From the NCBI GenBank assembly GCA_018401645.1, contig JAGYKK010000012.1:16521-80520 (forward strand): a stretch of 64,000 nucleotides of DNA. Direction: 5' to 3'. A model generated the notes under the pieces. The model was not told the DNA's origin. It did no database searches and was given only the letters and a program-made list of their open reading frames with translations. Below, piece after piece: positions 54,945-64,000 of the stretch; positions within the stretch are counted from its first letter, which is position 1, and each line of letters opens with the position of its first letter. This DNA is from Mycobacterium sp. GTDB taxonomy: Bacteria; Actinomycetota; Actinomycetes; Mycobacteriales; Mycobacteriaceae. Both the position numbers and the translations under genes were made by a program.

Positions 54945-55379
54945 TCAGGCCGACTCCGGTGCCTGCCCGAACGACATGCCTTCGAGGTTCCAGTATCCGC
55001 GCATGTTGGTGATTAGCCCGGCATCGTCGACGCGATAGCAGAACACCCCGCGCACCGTGCTGGTCATGCCGCCTTCGAAGTCGCTCCGCAACACCAGGAT
55101 GTGGGCGGCCTCGTTGGGCGAACTGGACGGGAAGGTTTCCTCGCAGGTGACCCGCAGGTTGTTGACGGCGATGTTGGCGTCATAAAACTCCGCAACGGCG
55201 TGCTTGCCGCGCACACCCAATCCGTCGGGGTTGGTGTATGACGGACCGATCGGATCCTCGATGACGACGTCGGGGGACATCAGCGCCAACCAGCCCTCGC
55301 GGTCATGGGACTGGACACATCGCCATGATGCCCGCGAGGCGGCAAGTGCGGGCGTCAGATCAGTGGTCTTCTGGGCCAT
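54945..55379 (-). CDS. SnoaL/ketosteroid-isomerase-like NTF2-fold protein (Rv0760c type)
   Basis: A 144-residue protein of the NTF2/SnoaL-like fold. The helix SRASWRCVQSHDREGWLALM is followed by a strand MSPDVVIEDPIGPSYTNPDG, and the C terminus has FCYRVDDAGLITNMRGYWNL. Relatives include steroid delta-isomerases. The M. tuberculosis homologue Rv0760c binds steroids but, as far as I recall, shows little isomerase activity. The start lies eight bases after the adhB stop, so the two are in one transcript. Confidence 0.85.
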   Translation of the reverse strand: MAQKTTDLTPALAASRASWRCVQSHDREGWLALMSPDVVIEDPIGPSYTNPDGLGVRGKHAVAEFYDANIAVNNLRVTCEETFPSSSPNEAAHILVLRSDFEGGMTSTVRGVFCYRVDDAGLITNMRGYWNLEGMSFGQAPESA

Positions 55380-55387
55380 CGGAACCC

Positions 55388-56515
55388 TCAGCGATCCTCG
55401 TCGGTGAACCGGATGACCCCTCGGATATTGCGGCCCTCCAGCATGTCCTGGTAGCCCTCGTTGATCTGCTCGAGACGGTACTGCCGGGTGATCATGTCGT
55501 CGAGGTTGATCTTGCCCATCTTGTACATCGACAGGATCTGGGGGATGTCGTAGTAGGGATTGCCGCCGCCGAAGATGGTGCCCTGCAGGTTCTTCTGCAT
55601 CAACGTCAGCATCGCCAGATTCAACGTGACGTTGGTGTCAAGCATGCTGCCGATGGCGGTCATCACGCAGGTGCCCGACTTGGAGGTGATGTTCATGTAG
55701 CTGTCGACGTCGGCGCCGTCTACCTCACCGACGGTGACGATCACCTTCTTGGCCATGAAACCCTGTGTCACCTCGGCGATGCCCATCATCGCGGCATCCA
55801 TGTCGGGGTAGGCATGGGTGGCGCCGAATTTCAGCGCCGCGTCACGTTTCCACTCGACCGGTTCGATGACGAAGATATTGCGTGCTCCGGAGATCACCGC
55901 GCCCTGCACTGCCGACATTCCGACCCCGCCGACGCCGACGACCGCGACGTCTTCGCCCGGCTTGATCTGCGCGGTGTGGGTGGCTGAGCCGTAGCCCGTC
56001 GTGACGCCGCAACCCACGAGGCAGGCCACCTCGAAGGGAATGGATGGATCGATCTTCACCACCGAGGATTCGTGCACCACCATGTAGGGGGAGAAGGTAC
56101 CGAGGAGCGTCATCGGGAACACCGGTTCGCCCTTCGCGGTGATGCGGTGGGTGCCGTCGGCGATCGCCACGCCGCCGAGCAGTCCGGCGCCGAGGTCGCA
56201 GAGATTGCGCAGGCCGGCCTGACACGACGGACATTTGCCGCAGGACGGAATGAACGACATCACCACATGGTCACCGGGGGCCACGCCCTCGACGCCCGCA
56301 CCGACCTCGAGCACGATGCCGGCACCCTCGTGTCCGCCGAGGACCGGGAACCCCAGCATCGGGATGCCGCCGGTCACCAGGTGATGGTCGGAGTGGCACA
56401 TGCCGGAGGCCTCCATCTGGACCTTGACCTCACCGGGTTGGGGGTCGCCGATCTCGATTTCCTCGATCGACCACGGCTGGTTGAACTCCCAGATGAGTGC
56501 GCCTTTTGTCTTCAC
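55388..56515 (-). CDS. adhB: Zinc-dependent alcohol dehydrogenase AdhB
   Basis: A 375-residue medium-chain NAD-dependent dehydrogenase. The catalytic zinc region is SGMCHSDHHLVTGG and GHEGAGIVLEVG. The structural zinc site is CGKCPSCQAGLRNLC, and the Rossmann loop is VAVVGVGGVGMSAVQGA. It probably oxidises alcohols or hydroxylated lipids. Its neighbours cyp51 and cyp123 suggest sterol or isoprenoid alcohols. The ATG lies 31 bases downstream of a KstR-like site. Confidence 0.93.
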   Translation of the reverse strand: MKTKGALIWEFNQPWSIEEIEIGDPQPGEVKVQMEASGMCHSDHHLVTGGIPMLGFPVLGGHEGAGIVLEVGAGVEGVAPGDHVVMSFIPSCGKCPSCQAGLRNLCDLGAGLLGGVAIADGTHRITAKGEPVFPMTLLGTFSPYMVVHESSVVKIDPSIPFEVACLVGCGVTTGYGSATHTAQIKPGEDVAVVGVGGVGMSAVQGAVISGARNIFVIEPVEWKRDAALKFGATHAYPDMDAAMMGIAEVTQGFMAKKVIVTVGEVDGADVDSYMNITSKSGTCVMTAIGSMLDTNVTLNLAMLTLMQKNLQGTIFGGGNPYYDIPQILSMYKMGKINLDDMITRQYRLEQINEGYQDMLEGRNIRGVIRFTDEDR

Positions 56516-56546
56516 TGCAATCCTCCGACCGCCGGTGTGGCTGAAT

Positions 56547-56560
56547 TGGAACGTGTTCTC
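56547..56560. promoter_or_regulatory. KstR-like site upstream of adhB
   Basis: On the minus strand it reads GAGAACACGTTCCA, with the same AACACGTT core as the boxes of the sterol cluster and 12 of 14 matches to the perfect palindrome. It lies in the gap between the Rv0762c-type gene and adhB. Confidence 0.55.
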
Positions 56561-56597
56561 GTCTCGTGTCGCATCCTAGGACCTGACGGGTGTCAGG

Positions 56598-57143
56598 TCA
56601 CCAGATCGGCACAGGTGCCTGCCCGAGTGGGTAGTAGCCGGGCAGTTTTTCCCCCGCCATGCTGCGCTGGATGCGTTCCTGCATGCCCGCTGACAGTTTC
56701 CCGTCCTCGATGAGCTTCAGGTACAACTTCTGTACGTGGCCGAAGTCGAAGAAGTCCCGCTGCCACTCGATCAGACCGTCGCCGTCCAGCCGGAACCAAC
56801 TCCCGCCGATTCCGTAGATGACGGATTGTTCCCCGTCCGCGTCGGTCGCGACCTGCTTCCAGAAGCCGACTACCTCACCGATCTTCTCGTCGATGAGCAC
56901 CTTCTGGTACGGGTAACTCCAGCCCTCCAGCCCGGCCATCTCCAGGCTCAACGCGATCTCGCGGATCTCCTGCACGCCAACGCACATGACATCTTCCTTC
57001 GGCCCGATGTTCCAGCCGTAGGTAGCGTCGGGGGCGTAAAAATCGGCCAGACCTGTCCAGTCGCCTTGGGCTTCGGCTGTGTGGTTGGCGGCCAGCCACC
57101 GCGTCACGAAGTCCTCCAACTGTTCCCTGGGCAATGCGGGCAT
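56598..57143 (-). CDS. NTF2-fold protein of unknown function (Rv0762c type)
   Basis: A 181-residue protein with a SnoaL-like layout: FVTRWLAANHTAEAQGDWTG and LADFYAPDATYGWNIGPKED in the first half, and SWFRLDGDGLIEWQRDFFDF near the end. The cavity of this fold often binds steroids or polyketides. It starts five bases after the ferredoxin gene stop. A longer gap of 82 bases follows before adhB, where a second promoter may lie. Confidence 0.83.
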   Translation of the reverse strand: MPALPREQLEDFVTRWLAANHTAEAQGDWTGLADFYAPDATYGWNIGPKEDVMCVGVQEIREIALSLEMAGLEGWSYPYQKVLIDEKIGEVVGFWKQVATDADGEQSVIYGIGGSWFRLDGDGLIEWQRDFFDFGHVQKLYLKLIEDGKLSAGMQERIQRSMAGEKLPGYYPLGQAPVPIW

Positions 57144-57148
57144 GCGGA

Positions 57149-58747
<1,599 letters not shown>

Positions 58748-58751
<4 letters not shown>

Positions 58752-59566
58752 GGTTCCTCCGGGTACTTGAGTTGCTGGCGTTCCTTGGGCGCGCTGGATA
58801 GCGGCGCCTCGGGTTGTAGTTCCATCGAGGCGACGAACCCGCCGCGCGGCGTCTCGGCGACGAATGCGATCGCGCGGGCGAGGTCCGCTGCGCGCAGGAA
58901 GTAACTGTGACGGGCCTGGCCCCAGGTGGCCCAGTCCGCCAGGGCCTCAGCGATGGACTCCGCGGGCAGGTTCGTTCCCATGGCGGTCTGAGTCGGTCCC
59001 GGGTGAACGATCGAGGCACGGACTCCGGTTCCTTCTAACTCCATCTGCAGATTGGTGACCATCGCGAGCAGTCCGGCCTTGGCCGCTCCGTAGGCGCCCA
59101 TGTGCGGGCGCTGTCGCAATGCGACGTCGGAGCCGACGAAGATCACGTCGCCGCGTTGGCGGGCCACCATGCCGGGAAGAACCGCGGTCGCAAGGCGGTT
59201 GGCGCCGATGAGGTGGATCTGGACCTGGGACGCGAAATCCTCGGTGTCGATCTCGTAAAGCCGCCCGAAGAAGGTGTCGCCGGCGCCGGCGATAAGGATT
59301 TCAATATCGCCGAGTTTCTCGGCGGCACGACGCACGAATTCGGTGACGGAGTCCGCTTCTGTGACGTCGAGCGAAAACGCCACGGCCTCACCACCATCGG
59401 CGCGGATCTGCGCGGCGAGTTCCTCGCATGTATCGACCCGCCGGGCTCCGAGGGCGACCGGGAAGCCCCGGGCGGCCAACTCGGTGGCCGTGGCGGCGCC
59501 GATGCCCGACGAGGCGCCGGCAATCAGGACCGGACGTCGGGACGGGTGCGGTTCGAAGCGTGCCAT
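58748..59566 (-). CDS. Short-chain dehydrogenase/reductase (Rv0765c type)
   Basis: A 272-residue SDR. The cofactor loop is LIAGASSGIGAATATELAAR, with GARR giving likely NADP preference. Catalytic Tyr-x-x-x-Lys is in YGAAKAGLLAM, and the PGPTQTAMGTNLP loop closes the site. The substrate is unknown, but translation coupled to cyp51 and cyp123 (four- and one-base overlaps) suggests a step on an oxidised sterol-like lipid. Confidence 0.9.
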
Positions 59567-60768
59567 CAGCGGAACGTCACCGTCATCGGCAGGCTGGCGA
59601 AACCGCGAACATTGCTGGAGTGCACCCGAACGGCGCTCGCCTCATCGATCTCGTAACCCCGTATCCGTTCGAACAGTTCCGTTAGGGCGACACGGGCCTC
59701 CATCCGGGCCAGATGCGCGCCCAGGCAGAAGTGCGCGCCGCTGCCGAAGCTCAGCAGCTTGGATCCGATCTCGCGTCCGATGCGGTATTCGTCCGGGGCA
59801 TCAAAGACCCGCTCGTCGCGGTGCGCAGCCCCCGGCATCAACAGTAAGGTGTCGCCGTCGTGCAGGGTCGTGCCGTAAAACTCGACGTCGGTCACCACGG
59901 TTCGGGCCAGGATCTGGCTGGAGGTGTCGTAGCGCAGGGTCTCCTCGATCCACAGCGGGATCCGGCAGTGGTCGGCGTGAACCTCGGCTAGTTGGTCGGG
60001 ATTCTTGGCGCCCCAGAAAGCGGCATTGCCAAGCAGTTTGGTGGTGGTCTCGTTGCCGGCGACCACCATCAGGAACAGAAAAGCCATGATTTCATCGTCG
60101 ATGAGGCGGTCACCGTCGATCTCGGCCTCCAGCAGTGCCGAGGTGAGGTCATCGGTGGGCTTCCGGCGCCGTTGCGCCACCATCTCCGCGTAGTAGACCA
60201 GCATCTCCATCGACGCCTCGATCGCCGACAACGGCACATCGGCCACGCCGTCTTCGCGGTGCATCACCGTGTCGGCGAGGCCCCGGAGTTGATCGCGATC
60301 CGCCATGGGTACGCCCATCAACTCGGAGATCACGTCCATGGGCAGCTTCCCGGCGAATTCGGTGATGTAGTCGAAGCTCGCGGACTCCAGGGCGGTATCG
60401 AGATGATGCTTGGCCAGTTCGACTACGCGGGCTTCGAGTTCGCGGATCCGGCGGGGGGTGAAGCCCTTGGACACCAGGGTTCGCAGTCGTAGGTGAGCCG
60501 GGTCGTCCATGGCGAGAAACGACATCGTCCGGTAGGCCTCGGGGTTACGCGAGATCGGGTCCAGCGATACCCCGAGCTTGTTCGACAGCGCGACACTGTC
60601 ACGGAATCCCTTGTGCACGTCACTGTGCCGGGTGAGTGCCCAGAAATTCAGGTCGTCGTTGCGATACAGCGGCGCCTCGTCGCGCAACCGCTTGTAGTAG
60701 GGATACGGGTCTTCATGAAAGTGGTAGTCGTAGGGGTCAAGAACCGGCGAGGCGGAATCGGTGGTCAC
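59566..60768 (-). CDS. cyp123: Cytochrome P450 CYP123
   Basis: A 400-residue P450. The I-helix reads LFLMVVAGNETTTKLLG, the ExxR region is WIEETLRYDTSSQ, and the heme loop is FGSGAHFCLGAHLARME. All catalytic elements are present. The substrate is unknown. It lies between tetR and the SDR with four- and one-base overlaps, so the operon is tightly coupled. CYP123 accompanies CYP51 also in M. tuberculosis (Rv0766c). Confidence 0.94.
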   Translation of the reverse strand: MTTDSASPVLDPYDYHFHEDPYPYYKRLRDEAPLYRNDDLNFWALTRHSDVHKGFRDSVALSNKLGVSLDPISRNPEAYRTMSFLAMDDPAHLRLRTLVSKGFTPRRIRELEARVVELAKHHLDTALESASFDYITEFAGKLPMDVISELMGVPMADRDQLRGLADTVMHREDGVADVPLSAIEASMEMLVYYAEMVAQRRRKPTDDLTSALLEAEIDGDRLIDDEIMAFLFLMVVAGNETTTKLLGNAAFWGAKNPDQLAEVHADHCRIPLWIEETLRYDTSSQILARTVVTDVEFYGTTLHDGDTLLLMPGAAHRDERVFDAPDEYRIGREIGSKLLSFGSGAHFCLGAHLARMEARVALTELFERIRGYEIDEASAVRVHSSNVRGFASLPMTVTFR

Positions 60769-61379
60769 TGTGCGGCTCCGGACGCGTCGGCTCCGGACGT
60801 CAGGATCAGGCCGACCACATAGCCCAGCCGGTCGGCGATCTGGCGGTAGCTGAAGGCTCCGCTGCCGGCATGCACCAGTGCGCCGAAGTAGCTCATCTCC
60901 AGAGCGGCCACCGTCCGGTTGTCGGCGTCGGGACCCAGTGCGGAGCGGATGCGCTGATGAATTTCTGCACCGATCTTGTCCCGGACTGTGCGCACGGCGG
61001 TGTCGTTACTCAGCAGAGCCGTTGTGCAGGCGGCGGCGACCTCGGGTTCGTCGGCGACGACGAGTGCGAGGCTGCGCAGTGCCTGCTGCACGCGGTTGAG
61101 TCGAGTGTCGTTGACGTCAGTGAAGTAGGGGACCTCCCGAACCAGGTCAAGGTAGACCTCAGCGACGAGATGGTTTTTCGACGAGAAGTAGGTGTAGGCG
61201 GTGGCCGGGGCCACTCGGGCGACCGCCGCCACTCCCCGCACGGTGAGATCCGCGTAGGACGACCCGCGCAGGGACTCCAATGCCGCGCGGACCAGTTTGC
61301 GAAACGTCTCCTCCTGGCGGGGACGCCGCGTCACCCCAACCCGATTGCTGGGAACGGTCACCGTCGCCTTGCTGGACAC
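60765..61379 (-). CDS. TetR-family regulator of the cyp123-cyp51 operon (Rv0767c type)
   Basis: A 204-residue regulator. The N-terminal helix-turn-helix reads YADLTVRGVAAVARVAPATA then YTYFSSKNHLVAEVY, typical of TetR. The rest is the ligand-binding helical domain. The GTG at 61379 was chosen because the family N terminus is there. It lies inside a palindrome that is the best operator candidate, so the protein probably represses its own operon and perhaps the divergent aldA. The stop overlaps cyp123 by four bases. Confidence 0.88.
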   Translation of the reverse strand: MSSKATVTVPSNRVGVTRRPRQEETFRKLVRAALESLRGSSYADLTVRGVAAVARVAPATAYTYFSSKNHLVAEVYLDLVREVPYFTDVNDTRLNRVQQALRSLALVVADEPEVAAACTTALLSNDTAVRTVRDKIGAEIHQRIRSALGPDADNRTVAALEMSYFGALVHAGSGAFSYRQIADRLGYVVGLILTSGADASGAAQ

Positions 61380-61386
61380 ATGTCCA
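61373..61386. promoter_or_regulatory. Palindrome TGGACA-CA-TGTCCA at the tetR start
   Basis: A perfect inverted repeat with 6-base arms overlapping the GTG start codon of tetR and facing aldA about 190 bases away. The size and place fit autoregulation by a TetR protein, although operators are more often upstream of the start. Confidence 0.5.
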
Positions 61387-61574
61387 CCGTACTGGCCGAC
61401 GCCGCCCGGCCGCAAGACTTCTAGCCGAAGTACCACCTCAGCGCGGCGTAATTCAGTATGGCCCTTGCAGCCCCGGCAATGCAATGGATAGGGTTCGTCG
61501 AAGGAATTCGGACAGGTGTCCATACGGTGCGGATCCGGCGATGGGCCGGTGACGAACGGCAGGCGGGAGTCGCG

Positions 61575-63049
61575 GTGGCAATAGCAGCGCACGGCAACAG
61601 CGATCTGTTCATCGACGGCGAGTTCGTGGCCGGCGGGGCCGGCCGTTTTCCCACGGTCAACCCCGCGACCGAGGAGATTATCGGCACCGCCGCCAACGCC
61701 GATGCCGACGACATGGGTCGAGCCATTGCTGCCGCCCGTCGCGCATTCGACCACACGAACTGGTCGGTCGACACCGAGTTGCGGGTGCGGTGTGTGCGCC
61801 AGTTGCGAGACGCCATGCGTGAACACATCGAGGAACTACGCGAGATCACCATGGCCGAGGTCGGTGCGCCGCGCATGCTCACCGCGATGGCGCAACTGGA
61901 GGGTCCCGTCGAAGATCTCGGCTTCGGCGCCGATACCGCGGAAACCTATCCCTGGCGAACCGATCTCGGCGTCGCCAAACCGATGGGAATCGCGACTCAA
62001 CGCACCATCGTCCGAGAGGCAGTCGGTGTGGTCGGCGCCATCACACCCTGGAATTTTCCGCATCAGATCAATCTTGCGAAGATCGGACCGGCGCTGTCGG
62101 CGGGTAACACCGTGGTGTTGAAGCCCGCACCCGACACTCCCTGGTGTGCGGCGATGCTGGGTGAGCTCATCGCAGGGCACACCGATATTCCGTCCGGCGT
62201 GTTCAACGTCGTCACCTCCGATGACCACGCGGTTGGCGCCCTGCTGAGCAGTGATCCCCGGGTCGACCTGGTGTCGTTTACCGGTTCGACCGCCACCGGA
62301 CGCGCGGTTATGGCGGCCGGCGCAGCCACCGTTAAGAAGGTGTTTCTGGAATTGGGCGGCAAGTCCGCCTTCCTGGTCCTCGATGACGCGGAACTTGCCG
62401 GCGCCTGTTCCATGGCGGCGTTCACCGCGTCGATGCACGCCGGACAGGGCTGCGCGATCACCACCCGATTGGTGGTTCCCCGAGCCCGCTACGACGAGGC
62501 CGTTGCCGCCGCGGCCGCCACCATGTCGGGAATCAAGCCGGGCGACCCGACTGAGTCCGGAACCATCTGCGGGCCGGTCATTTCCGCGCGCCAGCGCGAC
62601 CGGGTTCAGTCTTATCTTGACCTGGCGATCGCCGAGGGCGGCACCTTCGATACTCGGGACGGCGGCCATTGCCCGACCCGCCGCACGACCTGCCCTTCTT
62701 CATCGAGCCCACCGTGGTCGCCGGCCTCACCAACGACGCGCGTGTTGCCCGGGAGGAGATTTTCGGCCCCGTGCTGACGGTGATCGCCCACGACGGCGAC
62801 GACGACGCGATCCGCATCGCCAACGATTCACCGTACGGTCTCTCCGCCACGGTGTTCGGTGCCGATCCCGAGCGCGCGGCGGCGGTCGCCAGACGGTTGC
62901 GGGTGGGAACCGTTAACGTCAACGGTGGTGTCTGGTACTCGGCCGACGTTCCCTTCGGCGGCTACAAGCAGTCCGGGGTGGGCCGGGAAATGGGTGTTGC
63001 CGGTTTCGAGGAGTACCTCGAACTGAAAGTCATTGCCACAGCAGTGTGA
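61575..63049 (+). pseudogene. aldA: NAD-dependent aldehyde dehydrogenase AldA (Rv0768 type), one frameshift
   Basis: Aldehyde dehydrogenase of about 491 residues if repaired. Motifs are VGAITPWNFPHQINLAKIGP, the catalytic Glu in LELGGKSAF and the nucleophilic Cys in AGQGCAITTRL, all in the first part (61575 to about 62665). The reading frame then changes near 62666 in GGCGGCCATTG. It continues as [18 protein letters not shown] to [15 protein letters not shown] and the stop at 63049. One missing base explains this. The first part keeps the active site but would lack the C-terminal oligomerisation and cofactor segments. It is divergent from tetR and probably oxidises aldehydes made by the P450s or AdhB. 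Confidence 0.9.
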
Positions 63050-63071
63050 TTCGGCTCGATAAGGAGCAACG

Positions 63072-63824
63072 ATGGGACAGTTCGACGAGAAAGTCGCGAT
63101 CGTCACCGGTTCCGGCGGCGGCATCGGCCAGGCATATGCCGAGGCGCTCGCCCGAGAGGGCGCTGCGGTGGTGGTGGCCGACATCAACGTCGAGGGCGCC
63201 GACCGGGTCGCGGCCGGCATCCTGGCAGAGGGCGGCACTGCGATCGCCGTTGAGGTCGATGTATCCGACCCGAACTCGGCTAAGGCGATGGCTGATCGTG
63301 CGCTCGCCGAGTTCGGCGGTATCGACTATCTGATCAACAATGCCGCGATCTTCGGAGGTATGAAACTCGACTTTCTCGTCACGGTCGATTGGGACTACTA
63401 CAAGAGGTTCATGAGCGTGAACCTCGACGGCGCACTGGCCTGCACCCGTGCGGTCTACCGGAAGATGGCCAAGCGCGGGGGTGGGGCGATCGTCAACCAG
63501 TCCTCGACCGCGGCCTGGCTCTACGCCAACTACTACGGTTTGGCGAAGGTCGGCATCAACGGCCTGACCCAACAACTTTCGCGCGAACTTGGCGGGATGA
63601 ACATTCGTATCAATGCCATCGCTCCCGGCCCGATCGACACCGAGGCCAACCGAACCACCACCCCCCAGGAGATGGTCGCCGACATCGTCAAGAACATTCC
63701 GCTGAGCCGGATGGGCCAGCCCGAGGATCTGGTCGGCATGTGTCTGTTCCTGCTGTCCGATCAAGCCGCCTGGATCACCGGGCAAATCTTCAATGTCGAC
63801 GGCGGGCAGATCATCCGCTCGTAG
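63072..63824 (+). CDS. Short-chain dehydrogenase/reductase (Rv0769 type)
   Basis: A 250-residue SDR. The cofactor loop is IVTGSGGGIGQAYAEALARE, NNAA is in LINNAAIFGGM, and the catalytic region is NQSSTAAWLYANYYGLAKVG (Ser, Tyr, Lys). The C-terminal WITGQIFNVDGGQIIRS is typical. It follows aldA by 22 bases with a GGAGC ribosome-binding site (AAGGAGCAACG). The substrate is unknown. The stop lies in a short duplicated segment. Confidence 0.92.
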   Translation: MGQFDEKVAIVTGSGGGIGQAYAEALAREGAAVVVADINVEGADRVAAGILAEGGTAIAVEVDVSDPNSAKAMADRALAEFGGIDYLINNAAIFGGMKLDFLVTVDWDYYKRFMSVNLDGALACTRAVYRKMAKRGGGAIVNQSSTAAWLYANYYGLAKVGINGLTQQLSRELGGMNIRINAIAPGPIDTEANRTTTPQEMVADIVKNIPLSRMGQPEDLVGMCLFLLSDQAAWITGQIFNVDGGQIIRS

Positions 63825-63854
63825 AAGGGAGGACACTACGTAGAAGGGAGGACA
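63820..63854 (+). repeat. 16-bp direct repeat duplicating a ribosome-binding site
   Basis: CGTAGAAGGGAGGACA occurs at 63820-63835 and 63839-63854 (period 19). The first copy contains the stop of the SDR; the second provides the GGGAGG ribosome-binding site of the next gene. Confidence 0.9.
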
Positions 63855-63856
63855 AC

Positions 63857-64000
63857 ATGACCGAGTTGAAACTCGGCTACGTCGGACTCGGCAGCATGGG
63901 TGCGCCGATGGCCATGCGACTGGTGGACTGGCCGGGCGGGCTGGTGGTGTTCGACGTGCGCGACGAGGCGATGCTGGCCTTCGGCGAGGCGGGAGCAGGT
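63857..64000 (+). CDS. 6-phosphogluconate/3-hydroxyisobutyrate dehydrogenase-like protein, cut by window end
   Basis: Only 48 residues are inside the window. MTELKLGYVGLGSMGAPMAM has the NAD-binding GLGxMGxPMA signature of beta-hydroxyacid dehydrogenases. Gene order (aldA, SDR, this gene) equals Rv0768-Rv0770. The ribosome-binding site is strong and duplicated. Confidence 0.85.
   Translation, partial: MTELKLGYVGLGSMGAPMAMRLVDWPGGLVVFDVRDEAMLAFGEAGAG

Overview
The window is high-GC mycobacterial chromosome, most like an environmental, rapid-grower-type Mycobacterium. Many proteins match the order, length and motifs of M. tuberculosis Rv3544c to Rv3485c, and then Rv0759c to Rv0770. All Rv correspondences come from recall and synteny; no database search was run.

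Bases 1-38,200 form a sterol-catabolism supercluster. It starts inside the igr operon (fadE28, fadE29, chsH2, chsH1, ltp2). Next come a side-chain hydratase with kstD, the hsaE-hsaG-hsaF meta-cleavage tail, a surface PQQ/PKD protein, a RecQ-like helicase, a DUF1214/SDR/sulfotransferase trio, kshA, and the ltp3-ltp4-DUF35 aldolase set. The cluster ends with an F420 oxidoreductase remnant, an acetoacetate-decarboxylase-like gene, cyp142, echA19, fadD19, ilvX, fadD17, fadE27, fadE26, fdxD and hsd4A. Seven KstR-type operators (core AACnnGTT) punctuate it, most in divergent promoters. Together these genes oxidise the sterol tail (cyp142, FadD/FadE/EchA/Hsd4A, Ltp aldolases), open the rings (KstD, KshA) and process the ring A/B fragment (HsaE/F/G). 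The mce4 import operon that follows hsd4A in M. tuberculosis is absent: hsd4A abuts otsA directly.

Bases 38,200-47,730 hold otsA with a 54-residue partner gene, an SDR, a DUF427 protein, a membrane Ser/Thr kinase, a zinc-ribbon protein, an acyltransferase, formate-tetrahydrofolate ligase and a PapA-like condensation-domain acyltransferase.

Bases 47,792-53,648 form a small genomic island bounded by a perfect 26-bp direct repeat. One copy is the 3' end of a tRNA-Thr(UGU) gene. The island holds the catalytic end of a tyrosine integrase, fragments of surface-repeat proteins, a small membrane protein, and a protein of the linalool dehydratase/isomerase superfamily. That enzyme keeps both catalytic cysteines but carries a C-terminal autotransporter-type (PATR) repeat.

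Bases 53,700-64,000 are a cyp51 neighbourhood: decapeptide-repeat protein, HIT protein, two NTF2-fold proteins, adhB, ferredoxin, cyp51, SDR, cyp123 and tetR. These lie divergent from aldA, an SDR and a hydroxyisobutyrate-dehydrogenase-like gene cut by the window end. A KstR-like site lies upstream of adhB.

Four otherwise conserved genes (hsaG, the F420 oxidoreductase, cyp142, aldA) carry frameshifts and two surface-protein genes carry in-frame stops. These could be sequence errors or real decay.
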